Source: Anagrus nilaparvatae (taxonomy: Eukaryota > Arthropoda > Insecta > Hymenoptera > Mymaridae). Taken from it: DNA of 64,000 nucleotides. Where the stretch lies: positions 16,554,001 through 16,618,000 of the forward strand of contig JAKSXM010000132.1 of assembly GCA_022575985.1 (NCBI GenBank). Direction: 5' to 3'. Below the pieces are notes generated by a model, which did no database searches, was not told where the DNA came from, and saw only the letters and a program-made list of their open reading frames with translations. The position numbers were made by a program, and so were the translations under genes. This document shows, in pieces, positions 23,450 through 35,224 of the stretch. Positions within the stretch are counted from its first letter, which is position 1, and every line of letters begins with the position of its first letter.

Positions 23450-24617
23450 ACAACAGCTCCACAAAAAAAAAATATTCAAAAGGAAAAAGAAAGTGAATCT
23501 TTAGAAAATACAAAACTTAATGTTACTAGGTCATCTCAGCGAAAAACTTTGGTTTCCCTGGATAATAATTCAGAAACTGCAGCTAATAAACCTAAAGTGG
23601 TATGAGTAAAAAATGCTCAACCAATTCAGAAACCAAAGTCATGCCGTTCAATCATCCCAAATTCATCATAGCCACCTGCTACATTCACGCCTTTAATATT
23701 TTCATTAGCCTCTAGAACAGTTATTTCAGGATCATCACAACCTTCACATCTTATTTTTACACCTTTGTCAGTCATAACAACTAATAAAAACTTTTTTTTT
23801 ACTACAACCACTACTAACACGACACCAGCGAGTCCAGCCACAACTAACATGACATCAGTGACTCCAGCCACAAATATCACTCCAAGCTCTTTCGTATGGA
23901 TACCAATGAAACATATTTTTCAGACACTACCCTTAGGTAACTGCTAAAAGATGCGTTTCCTCAGAAATAATGAATCCTCAAGTACCGTCAACAGCTTCTG
24001 TTATAAATACAGCTCCATCGACATATTTCTTTACACATCCAGCACCATCAACATCTTTCTGTACACATAAAAAATAACTACAATTCAACAAGAAAAAATT
24101 GACAACGAATCAGGACCATCTTCACCACAAATATCTCAAAAAATAAAAGAAGAAGACAAATGTGAAAATCCAACCACTCTAAATACAGATCCAAATCCTG
24201 GAAATAAAACGCTTTCAACCACACCTACTACTCTTCCTGGACCTAGTTCTCTTCCTGCACCTGAAAAAGCCGATACTGAAAAAAAAATTAAAGTTAAAGT
24301 TGAATATAGATTTAACTCTATTCTGACGAAACTTGACCATCTTTGGTTTATTTCATTTTAGTTATTTAAGTTTCTTCGTTTACAAGGATAAAAGATGTTT
24401 TTTTATTAACTTTCATCATGGGCATGCCTTATAAATTTGCTAAAGTGAAATTTCTGGATAATGCATTTGTGAGAACTGCAGACAAAAATCCAGTGAAAGA
24501 TTTTGATATCTGAAAACAAAAACCAAGAAAAATTTAGGACGTTAATTTTCAATTTGATGAAGAATGAGATTTCAAAGCTTACTTACAAAAGTTTAAATCT
24601 GCAGGTGAACTAACTTA
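23450..24617 (+). pseudogene. Decayed Thr/Pro/Ser-rich gene, unknown function
   Basis: Starts after a good acceptor (TTCTTCTTCACAG). The first open stretch runs 50 codons (TTAPQKKNIQKEKESES..) to a GTATGAG donor-like site. Further fragments follow: Thr/Pro/Ala-rich at 23780-23890, KIDNESGPSSPQISQKIKEE and TTPTTLPGPSSLPAPEKA at about 24098-24330, then MPYKFAKVKFLDNAFVRTAD near 24423. That last segment is reminiscent of the small domain preceding BEN domains in insect repeat-associated proteins, but this is only a resemblance. Stops and shifts separate the pieces. Its 5' part would lie beyond the MULE, which may have interrupted it. Confidence 0.35.
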
Positions 24618-24806
24618 ATAAATAACTTAACACTATAAATTATTTTTTAGAGTTAGGTCTATTTTAGTTATCCATGAATTTACCTTTTATTTCTTGAAAA
24701 TTTCTTCTTTTTATAGAAACTGCTCATTTTATCATTAATTTACATAAATAAAGGTAAAATTGTTTTATTTTGTTTAAAAGTACTTTCTAAGTAGACTCAC
24801 TAATTA

Positions 24807-25508
24807 GTAGCGGAGCCCATACGATGTAGGGTGATTTTTTGACTAACCAAAGATAATTGCAAATGGACCAGACTAATTATGTAAGGATGCCCACTGAGTC
24901 ATATGTTAAGAGCCTTTGCGTACCTAAATGGCCTAGGCCGAGCTAGGCTGGTTAGCTGAAAATCACCTAGGTGAAAATTTTACTAACCGGATGAAAATTT
25001 AGGATATCCTTAAATACACCCCTCAGAAGCTAATTCCAAATCGGTTTGTAAAAAAACCGGTGCTGACCTGAACGGGGGCGGTTTAAAAAATTTTTGACCC
25101 AAACTTTTAACCCTTGTAACTAGGCAATGCACCATTTCCCAAAGGTACAATTTGGCACATATGCTACATTTGGCATGTACATTCATTAGCCAAAGTCCTT
25201 TGTGGTTACAATTTTTTCACCTTGGGTCAAAAATTTTTTAACCCCCCCCCCGTTCAGGGCAGCACCGGTTTTTTTACAAACCGATTTGGAATTAGCTTCT
25301 GGGGGGTGTATTTAAGGATATCCTAAATTTTCATCCGGTTAGTAAAATTTTCACCTAGGTGATTTTCAGCTAACCAGCCTAGGCTATTAAGGTACGCAAA
25401 GGCTCTTAACATATGACTCAGTGGGCATCCTTACATAAGTAGTTCGGTGCATTTGCAATTATCTTTGGTTAGTCAAAAAATCACCCTACATCGTATGGGC
25501 TCCGCTAC
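24807..25508. mobile_element. Large foldback MITE, 702 bp, TA target site
   Basis: Near-perfect inverted arms of about 300 bp around a loop of about 100 bp. The left starts GTAGCGGAGCCCATACGATG and the right ends CATCGTATGGGCTCCGCTAC. Shared inner words include GGATATCCTTAAATACACCC, CACCTAGGTGA and ACAAACCGATTTGGAATTAG. It is flanked by TA on both sides (24805-24806, 25509-25510). There is no ORF, so it is non-autonomous, probably of a Tc1/mariner-type TA-inserting class (inferred from the TA only). High arm identity suggests a recent copy. A diverged relative is at 62971-63523. Confidence 0.8.
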
Positions 25509-25594
25509 TAAATCCAAATAATAGTCAAAAAGTGGTCGCTACACCTAATACAATATTTGTTATGATTGATGTTATTTAGTCCAATTTTGAATAT

Positions 25595-25800
25595 CAGTAT
25601 TGGATTTGGTTTTGAAAGACCTGTAGTTACTTAAATTTTCTGTACCAGTATTAATTTTAATCATCGATAAATTTTATTTTCTTAAAGTTGATGAACCAGT
25701 GTTGAAACTAGTCATTGATGAATTGTAATTTGTTAAATTTGCTAAACCAGCGTTAAATCTGGTCATTATTGATAACTTATAAATATTATAATTGTTAAAA
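25595..25800. repeat. Degenerate 51-bp tandem repeat, about four units
   Basis: Units begin CCAGTATTAATTTTAATCAT, CCAGTGTTGAAACTAGTCAT and CCAGCGTTAAATCTGGTCAT at about 51-bp spacing, with a weaker unit before them. It sits between the foldback element and the minisatellite element. No coding. Confidence 0.55.
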
Positions 25801-25907
25801 GTATTCTAAGCAAGTAAAAAATTTTATCAAAGAGCAAGGAATAAGAAAAAATTATTATTTTTAGCTTCCTGAGGTCTCAAAACGTGCTTATGTACCAAAA
25901 AAATTTA

Positions 25908-27099
25908 TAACCGGTTTCTGTAACTACACAACCAACGAGCATGGAACATGTTCACTTATAACACTGATAATAAACTATCTATTGTGTTCATAATATAAAT
26001 ATTTATTTCCAAACATTTATATTTAGATTTTTATTATAGAAATCATGCTACTTAGACATCAAAGTGAACAAAATAAATTAAATTTTCAAATTATTATAGT
26101 TTTTTAAATAATATTAATTTATTTTTTACTAATTTTTACAATAAATTCTTTAAAAATTTTGCACCAATGGTCCCTAGGTACTTCTGTACCAAAGGTCTTT
26201 AGGGACTTCTGTACCATAGGTCCCTAGGTACTTCTGCACCAAAGGTCTTTAGGGACTTCTGCACCAATAGTCCCTAGGTACTTCTGCACCAAAGGTCTTT
26301 AGGGAATTCTGCACCAATACTCCATAGGAACTTATGCGCCAAAAGTCTTTAGGGACTTCTGCACCAATGCTCCCTAGGTACTTCTGTACCAAAGGTCTTT
26401 AGGGACTTCTGTACCATAGGTCCCTAGGTACTTCTGCACCAAAGGTCTTTAGGGACTTCTGCACCAATAGTCCCTAGGTACTTCTGCACCAAAGGTCTTT
26501 AGGAACTTCTGCACCAATAGTCCCTAGGTACTTCTGCACCAAAGGTCTATAAGAAATTCTGCACCAATACTCCATAGGAACTTCTGCACCAAAGGTCTTT
26601 AGGGACTTCTGCGCCGAAGGTTCCTAGGTACTTCTGCACCAAAGGTCTTTAGGGACTTCTGCATCAATAGTCCCTAGGTACTTCTGCACCAAAGGTCCAT
26701 AGGTACTTCTGTATCAAAGGTCTTTAGGGACTTCTGTACCATAGGTCTTTAGGGACTTCTGTACCATAGGTCCCTAGGTACTTCTGCAACAAAGGTCTTT
26801 AGGGACTTCTGCACCAATGCTCCCTAGGTACTTCTGCACCAAAGGTTCTTAGATACTTCTGCACCAAAGGTTCCTAGGTATTTCTGCACCAAAGGTCTTT
26901 AGGGACTTCTGCACCATAGGTCACTAGGTACTTGTGCACCAATGCTCCCTAGGTACTTCTGCGCCAAAGTCTATTTCACCCCCCCCCCTAAAAACGTCAA
27001 TTTTGGACCCCCCCTAAAAGCGTCACTTTTTCACCCCCCCCCCTGCCGAGCTGGACTTTTTCAAATACCCCATCCAATTAACATGTTCCATATTAAAAA
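25908..27099. mobile_element. Minisatellite-carrying element, copy A
   Basis: The left end TATAACCGGTTTCTGTAACT, then CATGGAACATGTTCACTTA, is shared with copies at about 37019 and 43098. The right end has poly-C tracts followed by AACATGTTCCATATTAAAA, matching the right end of the 43-kb copy and complementary to the left-end word. Between them lies an AT-rich 200 bp and then the 25-bp array at 26161-26969. No ORF. The superfamily is not recognised; inverted ATGGAACATGTT words and internal tandem repeats are the defining features. Confidence 0.6.
26161..26969. repeat. 25-bp minisatellite, about 32 units
   Basis: Units alternate between a GGTCCCTAGGTACTTCTGCA form and a GGTCTTTAGGGACTTCTGCA form, each completed by CCAAA or CCATA, giving a 50-bp higher-order repeat. 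Units differ by a few bases. There is no intervening unique spacer, so it is not a CRISPR array, and no frame stays open through it. Confidence 0.9.
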
Positions 27100-27194
27100 T
27101 CAGAAATCAAAATTTCACCTACAAAAATGGTCCCTCCATAGATATAAAAGGGATAGACATAGTAATCCAGTCAAATCACGGGTGGGAGGTTGAT

Positions 27195-27450
27195 TTTTTC
27201 CCCACTAACGAGATTTGTTCCCCTATATGTTTTTTGGGTCGCTGATCACGAATTTCGGGGTCCTGAAGTACGTTTAAAGGCGGAACGCCCTTAAATTTGC
27301 AAATTTGCACCGTTTTAAGGGGTATTGTAACAGTATTTTTAACAGGAATTATTAATAACAATTTAAGCAGATTATAATAGGTTTTTTGGCTCCCTAATCA
27401 CGAATTTGAGGGTCCCAAGTGTGAAATTGATATAATTTATAACCGCCCTT
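27195..27450. repeat. Diverged tandem pair of about 170-bp repeat
   Basis: GTTTTTTGGGTCGCTGATCA at about 27228 and GGTTTTTTGGCTCCCTAATC at about 27380 are each followed by CACGAATTT.. and GGTCC. The sequence between is unique and AT-rich. This repeat abuts the broken 3' side of the R1 copy and may mark what replaced it. Confidence 0.4.
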
Positions 27451-27542
27451 ATAACCACCTTCACGAAATGCTCCATGGCACCGATCGTAGAACGCCCCTC
27501 ACGAAAACCGTGTTGGTCCCTTTCCAGTCCCTTCCCAGTGCC

Positions 27543-28964
27543 TCACTCATTAAACATGCCAAGGAGGAGACCAGAGATTACCCTTGCAGCCATAAGGGCT
27601 TCCGCGGGTATTCCGTCTGGTCCTGGCGCTTTCCCATTTTTCATTGACCTAATTGCCTGAAGCATGTCCGCCTCACTAAATAGCGGAACTTGCTCCCGTG
27701 GGACATCCAAAGCCATGTGTTTTTGGTTTGTATAATCCGGAAAAAGAGCGTCCACTATTCTTTTGGTCACTGCTTCATTCTTCGTGTTGTAACACCCGGA
27801 CTTAAGTTTTTCCATGACAACCTTATATCCCAGGCCCCACGGGTCGCAGTTAATATCATTTCTTAGCGACCGAAGACAGCGCGCCTTGCTGAGACGGATG
27901 GCTTTCGCCAGCCTATGCTTGGGTTCCTTGTACTCTTCAAAGCGCGTAGCCAGCTCTTTGTGGCCATGCGCTCTCTGTCGTCTTCTGCGTGCCCCGTGAC
28001 AGACCTGCCTAAGCTCCGCAATTTCCTCATTCCACCAGTACACGCTCCTTTTACCCTTCCAGTGCCGTTTACGCGGCATAGAGGTATCGCAAGCTCCCCT
28101 CAGAAGAGCAGTTACCCTCTTAACAAGAGTCTCTGCCACTCCCGGGGTGGTCGGTCCTCCATGCCAGGCTGGGATAGACGAGGACACTTTACGAAGATTT
28201 TCCACAAATCTGTGCTCGTCCATCATTGACACATTCCAGCCTAGTGGGCGCTTTTTGTACGGGGGCCGACTAACGACCCTATCACGCACTTGGAAGGTGA
28301 TGTAATTATGGTCGCTGCCATTGGCTCCATCCATCACCCTCCAACCGCCCACTCTTCCTGACAACTCAGCCGAGGCAAAAGTGACGTCAGGGATCGTTTC
28401 ACCAAAGCCTGGCCTTACGTAGGTTGGATTGTTCCCAGAGTTCATGACCACCAGATCAATTCTAGCGGCTATCTCTAGGATCAACGTTCCCGTACGGTTC
28501 GTTGTTGGCATTCCCCATTCCACGGCCCTGGCATTTAAGTCCCCGGCAAATATGATATTGCCAGAGACTTTCCATATCGTCTCCTCCAATGAGGTCAGCT
28601 TTGCGCTGAACATCCCAGTCATTGTCAGTGTCATTTGGTGACAAATAACAACTAATGAAAGTTGTATCACCGCACTTTGCCCAAACGTGGCAGTTGCCTT
28701 TTCCATGTCGGGACATGGACGTCTGAGCTTGAACTCGTAGCCATATAGCGCAATAGCCTGCGTCATCGGTGAACCATTGCGAAACGGCTCGGATAGTAAG
28801 ACGATGCTGGAGTCTGTCTCGCCCACGAGCTGATCGAACAAAAGGTCGGCGAGAATGGTATTGTTCATATTCCCTTGCAGGAATCTAAACATTACCGATG
28901 ACACTTTATCTTCATTGCCGTAAGTGCCTCTCAGAGGAAGCATTCTTCTTTCTTCACAGGGCAT
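27543..28964 (-). pseudogene. R1-clade ORF2: endonuclease plus start of RT, 473-codon open frame
   Basis: Endonuclease motifs: FLQGNMN near the start, LLSE, AGDLNARAVEWG, NPTYVRPG, PDVTFAS, GSDHNYI. An RT entry motif KNGKAPGPDGIPAEAL lies near the end, then MFNE and a stop. The YLSPN-type motif (SCYLSPNDTDND) lies in another frame at 28462-28716, although the motifs on either side share the main frame. Two compensating indels must therefore flank that section, and the long open frame is partly wrong-frame. The domain after RT motif 1 is missing. Clearly a transposon protein, not a host gene. Confidence 0.8.
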
Positions 28965-30348
28965 TTTTCTGACTTGTGACCTTAGCTAACACATTTAAAA
29001 CATGTTGACTTTTGGTCCGTGCCCTTACATGACCACTGGTTGTGGCCGAAACCAATGCACTTGAAGCACCGTATAACGTCGACTCTTAAGCGCACTTGCC
29101 AATTAGACCAGTCATTATTTAGCCGGCCTTTATTGGTCAATTTAAGTGCGGCGGCCTTTGGCAGCTCTACGACCGCCATATCTGCCTTAGGGCCCTTAGC
29201 CTTGAAGATGGCGACTTTTATGTCGTCATCGTTCTGCAGCTTGGTTGCCTACTTTACCACTTGCCTCACTTCGTCTCTGCCATTAGTACCATCAAGGCCT
29301 CTGATCTCCACGGTTAGGTGGGGAATCAGTTCCTTGACTGGGCCTGCGGCTTTCTTGACAGTGTCTAATAGTTTTTGCTGGCCTTTCGACGAGTTCAGCT
29401 CTATTAGGACGCTGCCATCCTGGGTTTTATGGATTCGGTGAACCTCAATCCTCGAATCCTTTAGTTGGACACCTCTTTTGATCTCCAGCAGGGCTGTCGC
29501 ATAAGACTTTATTATTAGAGCCTCCTTACGCTTAGAGATCTTTATGCGCCGGTTCCGGTGCTTCTTTCTCCTGCCTTTTTTTTTGTCGCTTCGGAAGGAG
29601 GAGATTCACCATCTCCTTCCTTTTTCTGCAGCTTTTTCTTTTTTCTTCTTTTATTCTCTGCCCCCTGCCCCCTGACGCTGCTGCTGCTTTTTCTGCTGCT
29701 TCTTCTCTTCCTGCTCTTGGTTTTTACGAGCCTCTGCCTCCTTTCTTTCAAACTCTTTTTTCTTTTTTTCTTTTCCTTTTTTCTTTGGCCTTTGCTTTTA
29801 ACTGCGACAAAATCATCATCATCTGGTGGGGGTTACCTGTATCTACCTCCATTGGCTGCGTTTGCTGGCCAGAAGCTACCTTAGCCCGCTCCTGATTCTT
29901 ATCTTTCAGAGGAGACATCACCGCGTTAGCGAAGGTCTTCCTTAGAGGGAATTTTAGAAAAGTTTTCTCTGCCGGTCTCTTTTTTGTATTCTTCTTTCCA
30001 GGTGGTCTTTGGGATGGAGTCCGAGCCCTCTTCTTTCCTTTTCTAGTTATAGTCCCTGATGCTTCCTGTATAGGAATATCGGAATTTATTTTCCATTTAA
30101 TATAACTTAGCTATGCCTTTTTTGACAGTCATGTTACATTTCTTATGTACTTTGACTGAGTCTCTAATCTGAGTAAGATCCCTCTCCATGTTTGCGTGGA
30201 TTTCAATGCACGCCCTGTTATATTCCTTTGTCTTCCGGAGATATCTTTCCACATTTTTTTCCTTCTTGCCTTCGTCATCAAGCCCAACTTCGCTAACATT
30301 AGGCAATAAATAGGACCTCTGGTCCTTCAGAATAGAAGGTCGTATCAA
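28940..30348 (-). pseudogene. R1-clade gag-like ORF1 remnant
   Basis: Nucleic-acid-binding coat-like protein of the retrotransposon. The N-terminal portion is Lys/Arg/Glu-rich (for example KRRKKKKLQKKEGDGE near 29640, with Arg/Ser tracts). Near 29180-28950 are CFKCIGFGHNQWSC and then CFKC..GH..C, the CCHC knuckles of insect gag proteins. An in-frame TAA interrupts the second knuckle, and other breaks occur upstream, so it is not functional. Its end overlaps the start of the endonuclease ORF in another frame, as in other R1-type elements. Confidence 0.7.
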
Positions 30349-31369
30349 GCTATTGCTTGAACCTTTTTGGGCGCCACCTTTTGCGCTTATCTAACCTTCC
30401 AGTGAGGATTTGCGGAAGGGATTCTTGACCTCTAGCCTAGTTAAGACTACCCTTGCCGTCTTTTCTTCGGCAGCATACGATGGCATTACATACGATTATT
30501 AATCTGGCATGTAACAGACTTCGATTGAGAGGCGGTGACGCCAAGGAACACCAATCCTCAATCTAATAGGTGAAGTGTTTCCACCTCCATGTTCGGTACC
30601 ATTCCACAATGTTTTATACCCGTTATGGAACAGGTCATCTATCAGTGGAATAATGAGGGCTCATGTCAGATTTTACTCTGGAAACAGACAATATTGATTC
30701 CATAGGTAGATCCCCTACAGATTGGAGGATTGCTTTTCCTTGTCTGATGACAATGCTACTTCCCAATAACCCATGATTCCTGACACTTTGGTGGATATCC
30801 TTCATGGTGCTTATGAAACATTCAAAAAACGCTACTAGTTAAAACCGTCTTTACCATCATAACCCATCAGATTCCGACGCCAAACACAACCATAGAGTGC
30901 TAGACCCAACCAAGTCTCCACTGCTTTGCCAGCACATGTATTAAAAATTAATTAAGCCATAGTGCTAGCTGTAAAAGAAGATATCACCTCATTACCGTGA
31001 TGTTCAGAAATCCCACCAGTGCAAAGATCCAAGTGCTCTCTGGAGCGGTGCCTCCCTCTCCCAGTCAGCTAGGTTTCACTGATAATGATCATTTAGTACT
31101 TCGTTCAACGCCTTTGATAACAATTTTTGTTCAGGACATTTTCAAGTTTCTTCGCAGGCTACTTATAAAAGATAGATAGCTACCTAAACCAAGTTCCTGC
31201 CACGCAATAATCAACAATTTCTTATCAAAAAGCAGTATCCAGAACTGAAGCCTAGTCCTAATTTAAAGAACCCATAAAAAAGGATAAAAAGTTTATGTTT
31301 ATCATTAAGGTAAGATATAATAGATTTTAATTTTTTGTTTATTTTCATATAAAAAATTTAATTTTATAG

Positions 31370-31965
31370 ATACCTTGCATCTGAAGATTTATTAAATTCT
31401 TTTTACTAATATTATTTAATTAATGGCGCTTCTGTTTAAGATATTGTACGAGAAACATCAAAGGTTTTATAGATAGAACTTAGACCAATTGTTTTATCGA
31501 AAGTAAGAACTTTAGAGAAATTGGAACAAATAGGCAAAGGTTTTAAATTTCTGTAGCAATATCCTTGTTTTGTGCGTGACCTAGAAAGTAAAAATGTGGT
31601 CATTCCGTTCTGATATTCATTTTATAAGTAATGTTCAACATATTTTAATTATAAAAAAGCACACAGCATTGTACTTTTAGCGGATTCAGATGCCAAATAC
31701 AATTTTACTTTTGCTGGTGTAGGAGCTGCTGGTCGCAGCAGTAATGGTAGTATTTTCAGGATCCAAAAAGAATTAGCAAAATTACTTCGTTTAAATTTCC
31801 TTAAATTTTTGTAGGGAATGAAGCGTTATCTATAATTCATTATTTAATGTGACCATATCCAAATGACTAGGTGCGAAGGACTTTTAATTACCTCAGCAGA
31901 GCTCGAAGAATGATCGAAAATACCTTCGATATATCGGCAGCTAAGTGGAGAATATTCTGAATGAC
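31370..31965 (+). pseudogene. PIF/Harbinger-type DDE transposase relic
   Basis: Nuclease-domain fragments in shifting frames: RYLASEDLLNSF, then DIVRETSKVL (about 31370-31470); then FNYKKAHSIVLLADSDAKYN with FTFAGVGAAGRSSNGSIFR (31645-31760), the DDE_Tnp_4 block that follows the first catalytic Asp; then FNYLSRARRMIENTF, then AAKWRIF (31885-31950), the block that carries the last acidic residue. Stops occur in every section, so it is dead. Host exons are unlikely given the decay. Confidence 0.7.
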
Positions 31966-32399
31966 AATCGCAACAAACGCTTAGACCACAAAAAGAATTT
32001 TAAAGTTAAAGATAAAATTTTTTCGCATAATAGGATACGTATGTATGAGGAGCATAGAAAAAATCTTTTATGTGTATATCTTTATTTGAGCAGAGTAGCA
32101 AATTTGATTCATGATACGTTTATGGATGAAATAAATTAGAAAATAAAATTAGAAAATTATGCTCTAATAATTATACAAATATAGCTAAAAATATAAGAAA
32201 TAATTTTTGTAGATATTTTAATAACGAAGGTAGTATACTTTGGAAAGATGATTATACTTGAATAAATCAAGATAAATTTTAATAATTTTAAAGAAATTAC
32301 CTCATTAATAAATATATTAAAATTTTTAATTTTATTTTTAATACAGTAAATAAAGTTCAAGCAAATTGTAAAATTCTAAATATTAATTTTAAGCATGTT

Positions 32400-32480
32400 T
32401 AATATTGTAAGGGTACACGGAAGGCCTCGTGATTAATCACGAGAATTATATTAAACTGAGTCGCGTATGTTTAGTATAAG
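32400..32480. repeat. Perfect 18-bp palindrome
   Basis: CTCGTGATTAATCACGAG at about 32433-32450. It has no recognised function and lies between transposon relics. Confidence 0.5.
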
Positions 32481-32589
32481 TTGGTAGAATAGGAAAAATG
32501 TAGCCGACAGGGGGATTTCACTGTTCGAAGAGAACGGTGTACTGAATATTCTTTTTTTTATTGTATTACCCTCGGTTATTTATTTTACC

Positions 32590-33290
32590 CTTTCTTGATT
32601 TTTTCGCGCGTAGCTTTAAATCCAAACTTTCTTTTGTGAACTTCTGAGTCGACGAATTGTTTTTCTTTTATCAGAAACTATTGTAATTTCATTTCTTTTC
32701 TTTTAAATAAATTTTCCTTGTATATATTAACAGCATTTTCAACTGGAGCATTGCTATCTCAGTACATGCCTAAACAAAAAAGAGCGGTAGCTGAAAAGTA
32801 GCAATATTATGGTGCCAAGTGCTGCAAAAAATACGATATAAACTTTGGACAATAAAATGGTTTTAGTTCTTCTGTGTATTTAGTGGTTTTTCCAGTAGAT
32901 TCATTTATGCTTAAAAACTCTTTGAAATAAGAGGACTCTTTTTTCCTTTATTTTTACTTATTGGTCTTTTATTTTTTTTTGCTGGAGGTTCAACGTCACA
33001 AGCATCTTCATCTGTGCTATCATTTTCTCCACTAAAATTACTATACAAATCTGTTTCTACGTCACTCTCATTTTCCGAGTTTTTGCATTTATTTACTCTC
33101 TCCTTTTCTTTTTTTAAAATATATAAAGGCTTATACGTTATAATAGACTTTAAAATATCTTCAAAATCATTGGATTTATTTTTAAAAAAAATTTTTTTAA
33201 TGCATTTTTGTAGATTTTACCGAATTGGAGCCAATTTTCGAATGTATTGGATTTCAAATCAGCGTATACAATTAACGCAACGTGCGTAAA
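32590..33290 (-). pseudogene. Possible decayed coding segment, unrecognised
   Basis: On the - strand, KSNDFEDILKSIITYKPLYI.. continues into an acidic, Lys-rich stretch (SENESDVETD, PPAKKNKRPISKNKGKKSP) over about 33180-32930. Further pieces (ENAVNIYKENLFKRKEMKLQ) lie near 32740-32690. The composition looks coding-derived, but stops interrupt it and no family is recognised. It may belong to the Harbinger relic as its second protein; that is a guess. Confidence 0.25.
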
Positions 33291-33299
33291 AAATTATAA

Positions 33300-35220
33300 G
33301 TTAATACGCGAAATAGTAAGAAATAAAAATAAATATTTTATTAAAATAATTAAGTAATGTTTATAATAATAAGAAGAAATTTTTAATTAATTGTTAAGTG
33401 ATATAACAAAAAATACTATGTATTATGAGGTTAGGAGTGTCAAAACATATACAAAACAGCAATGTTTTTTTCAAGAGAATTCTTTATTTATAATAGTTAA
33501 GACAATCAAAGTTAATATTTATAAAAAAATATGTAAGATGAAAGAAAAAATAATTAAAGTTGAATTTTTAAAAAACATTTTTTATTAATCTGATGTATTG
33601 AAAACCAAAATTGTAAATTGTATGAAAAAAGTTTTTAAAGGCATAAACTGTTAGACTAATTTAGTTGCAGCAGCTACAATTTTATTTTCTCCAAGATGAA
33701 AATTGAGGGAAATCAAATCATTTGATGAATGGAGTATTATGTTTTGGGAGACTCTTGTAAAGACTGTACTGTGTATAAGAATCCAAGCGAGAATCCAGTT
33801 TAGTTAAATTATTTATCAGTACTTTGCAAAAGTCGTCTATACAAAACATGAATTATAATATGCATTCCTATTAGTTTATTGAAAGTAAATATCTCAACTA
33901 AGTGGATGATTATCAAAACAAAAAGACGACTATCGTAGAATGTGGAACAGTCATAAAAGCCGATGCATAAAAATATCAACATAAACTTCTGGTTTTTAAT
34001 TTTAGCGTTCAATAGTTTATCATATTTCACCAATGAATGTTCTCACCATCCATTTATTTAATGTATTTCATTTTAAATTGTACACCATCGTCCGCTGAAA
34101 TCAACTTGCCTGACTGTGAGCATGCATGATTTACAAAAATTTAGAAACCAGGTCTCAGAAAATTTCCTTAACAAAATAGTATAAGAATTAAATTATTAAG
34201 TTAGTAAATATATTAACTTCTTCCACATCCATTGTGTTTTTATTTAGCTTAGATTATATATTATTTATAAATCATGAATATTAGTCATTTATTATGTCAA
34301 AAATACTTGTTTTTGATTAATTAATTAATTTTTAATTAATTAACTATTGAAATTTGTAATTTTTCTTTAATTAACTATTAAAATTTGTAATTTTTCTTTA
34401 AGAAAAAAAAATTTTCGTGGCCAAAAATCGAAAAAATATGATATAAGTTTATAAACTTTTTTAAAAGCTAGTACTTTCACCTTCATGTACCTTATTGACC
34501 TCACAGAGGGTAAAAACTATCCATAAATTAAATAATTATTACATTTTATTTTTAAACTTTTCTTGACAATAAAACTATTTTAACATTGTTCTTTAGTAAA
34601 TTAGAAGGCAAAGGAGTAATAGAGGTGGAGGGAAAATTTTTTATGTTAAATTATGGAAAAGGCATATAATAATAAAGTTTTTCCAGGAAAAATTATTGCT
34701 TAAGTTACCTTCTGAAAAAAATTAAACATATGAAAATCCCTTCTTCAAAAATAGGGGCGGATTTTTCGGTCAGTCTTTTTTCTGTAAAATTTTTTTTTAA
34801 CTTACGAAAAATATAGGCATTGAAAGCATATTTTAGGCGCAGAAACTCTAATGATTTTAAGAATCCTAGCTATTTTTCTTTTTTAAATAAAGGTTTGTAA
34901 AAAATATGAAAAGTTTGAAAAATATGAAATTTTTAGTAGTTTTTTGGATGACTTATAATCTGTTACATACAATTTAAAGATGTAACTTTTATTACATACA
35001 GTTTTTTTGAAAAATATTATATTTTTTTTAGAATAGGTAATAAGTACACACAAAAGTAAATAATTTTTCGTTGTAGCGTGGTTACAAAATCATAAAATTG
35101 TAAAATAAATTTAAAACAAATCTAACCAGCCGCTAAAAATTATTATAAGTATAGTTTATTAATAAATCAAATTTTTCGAATAAACGAAGAAGAATTTCGA
35201 ATTTCAAAGAAGATTAAGAG
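33300..35220. other. AT-rich non-coding stretch
   Basis: Short ORFs at 33391-33588 and 33809-34033 lack family features. Around 34315-34400 there are two imperfect copies of TTAATTAACTATTGAAATTTG-like sequence. Nothing else is supported. Confidence 0.5.
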
Positions 35221-35224
35221 AGAG

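Larger units (their letters stand above)
27440..31260 (-). mobile_element. R1-clade non-LTR retrotransposon, 3' half missing
   Basis: Order on the - strand: a GC-richer leader (about 31260-30350), charged gag region (30348-29540), gag zinc knuckles (29180-28940), apurinic-type endonuclease and start of reverse transcriptase (28964-27543), and a further RT piece HGFREGRSTIGAMEHF at about 27520-27465. The rest of RT, the C-terminal zinc knuckle and the 3' end are absent. Non-LTR copies normally lose the 5' end, so this 3' loss points to later deletion or rearrangement. Codon composition is much more GC-rich than the surrounding DNA. Limits beyond the coding parts are approximate. Confidence 0.75.

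Noticed and set aside
23626..23880. - strand ORF with Val-rich, signal-like start
   Set aside because: Antisense of the Thr-rich low-complexity stretch of the 23.4-24.6 kb relic; no independent evidence.
26161..26969. Regular 25-bp repeats resembling a CRISPR array
   Set aside because: Units are contiguous with no unique spacers, the host is a eukaryote, and units vary in step as a 50-bp dimer: a minisatellite.
29558..29884. Leu/Phe-rich + strand ORF that looks like a membrane protein
   Set aside because: It is the antisense shadow of the Lys/Arg/Glu-rich R1 gag region.
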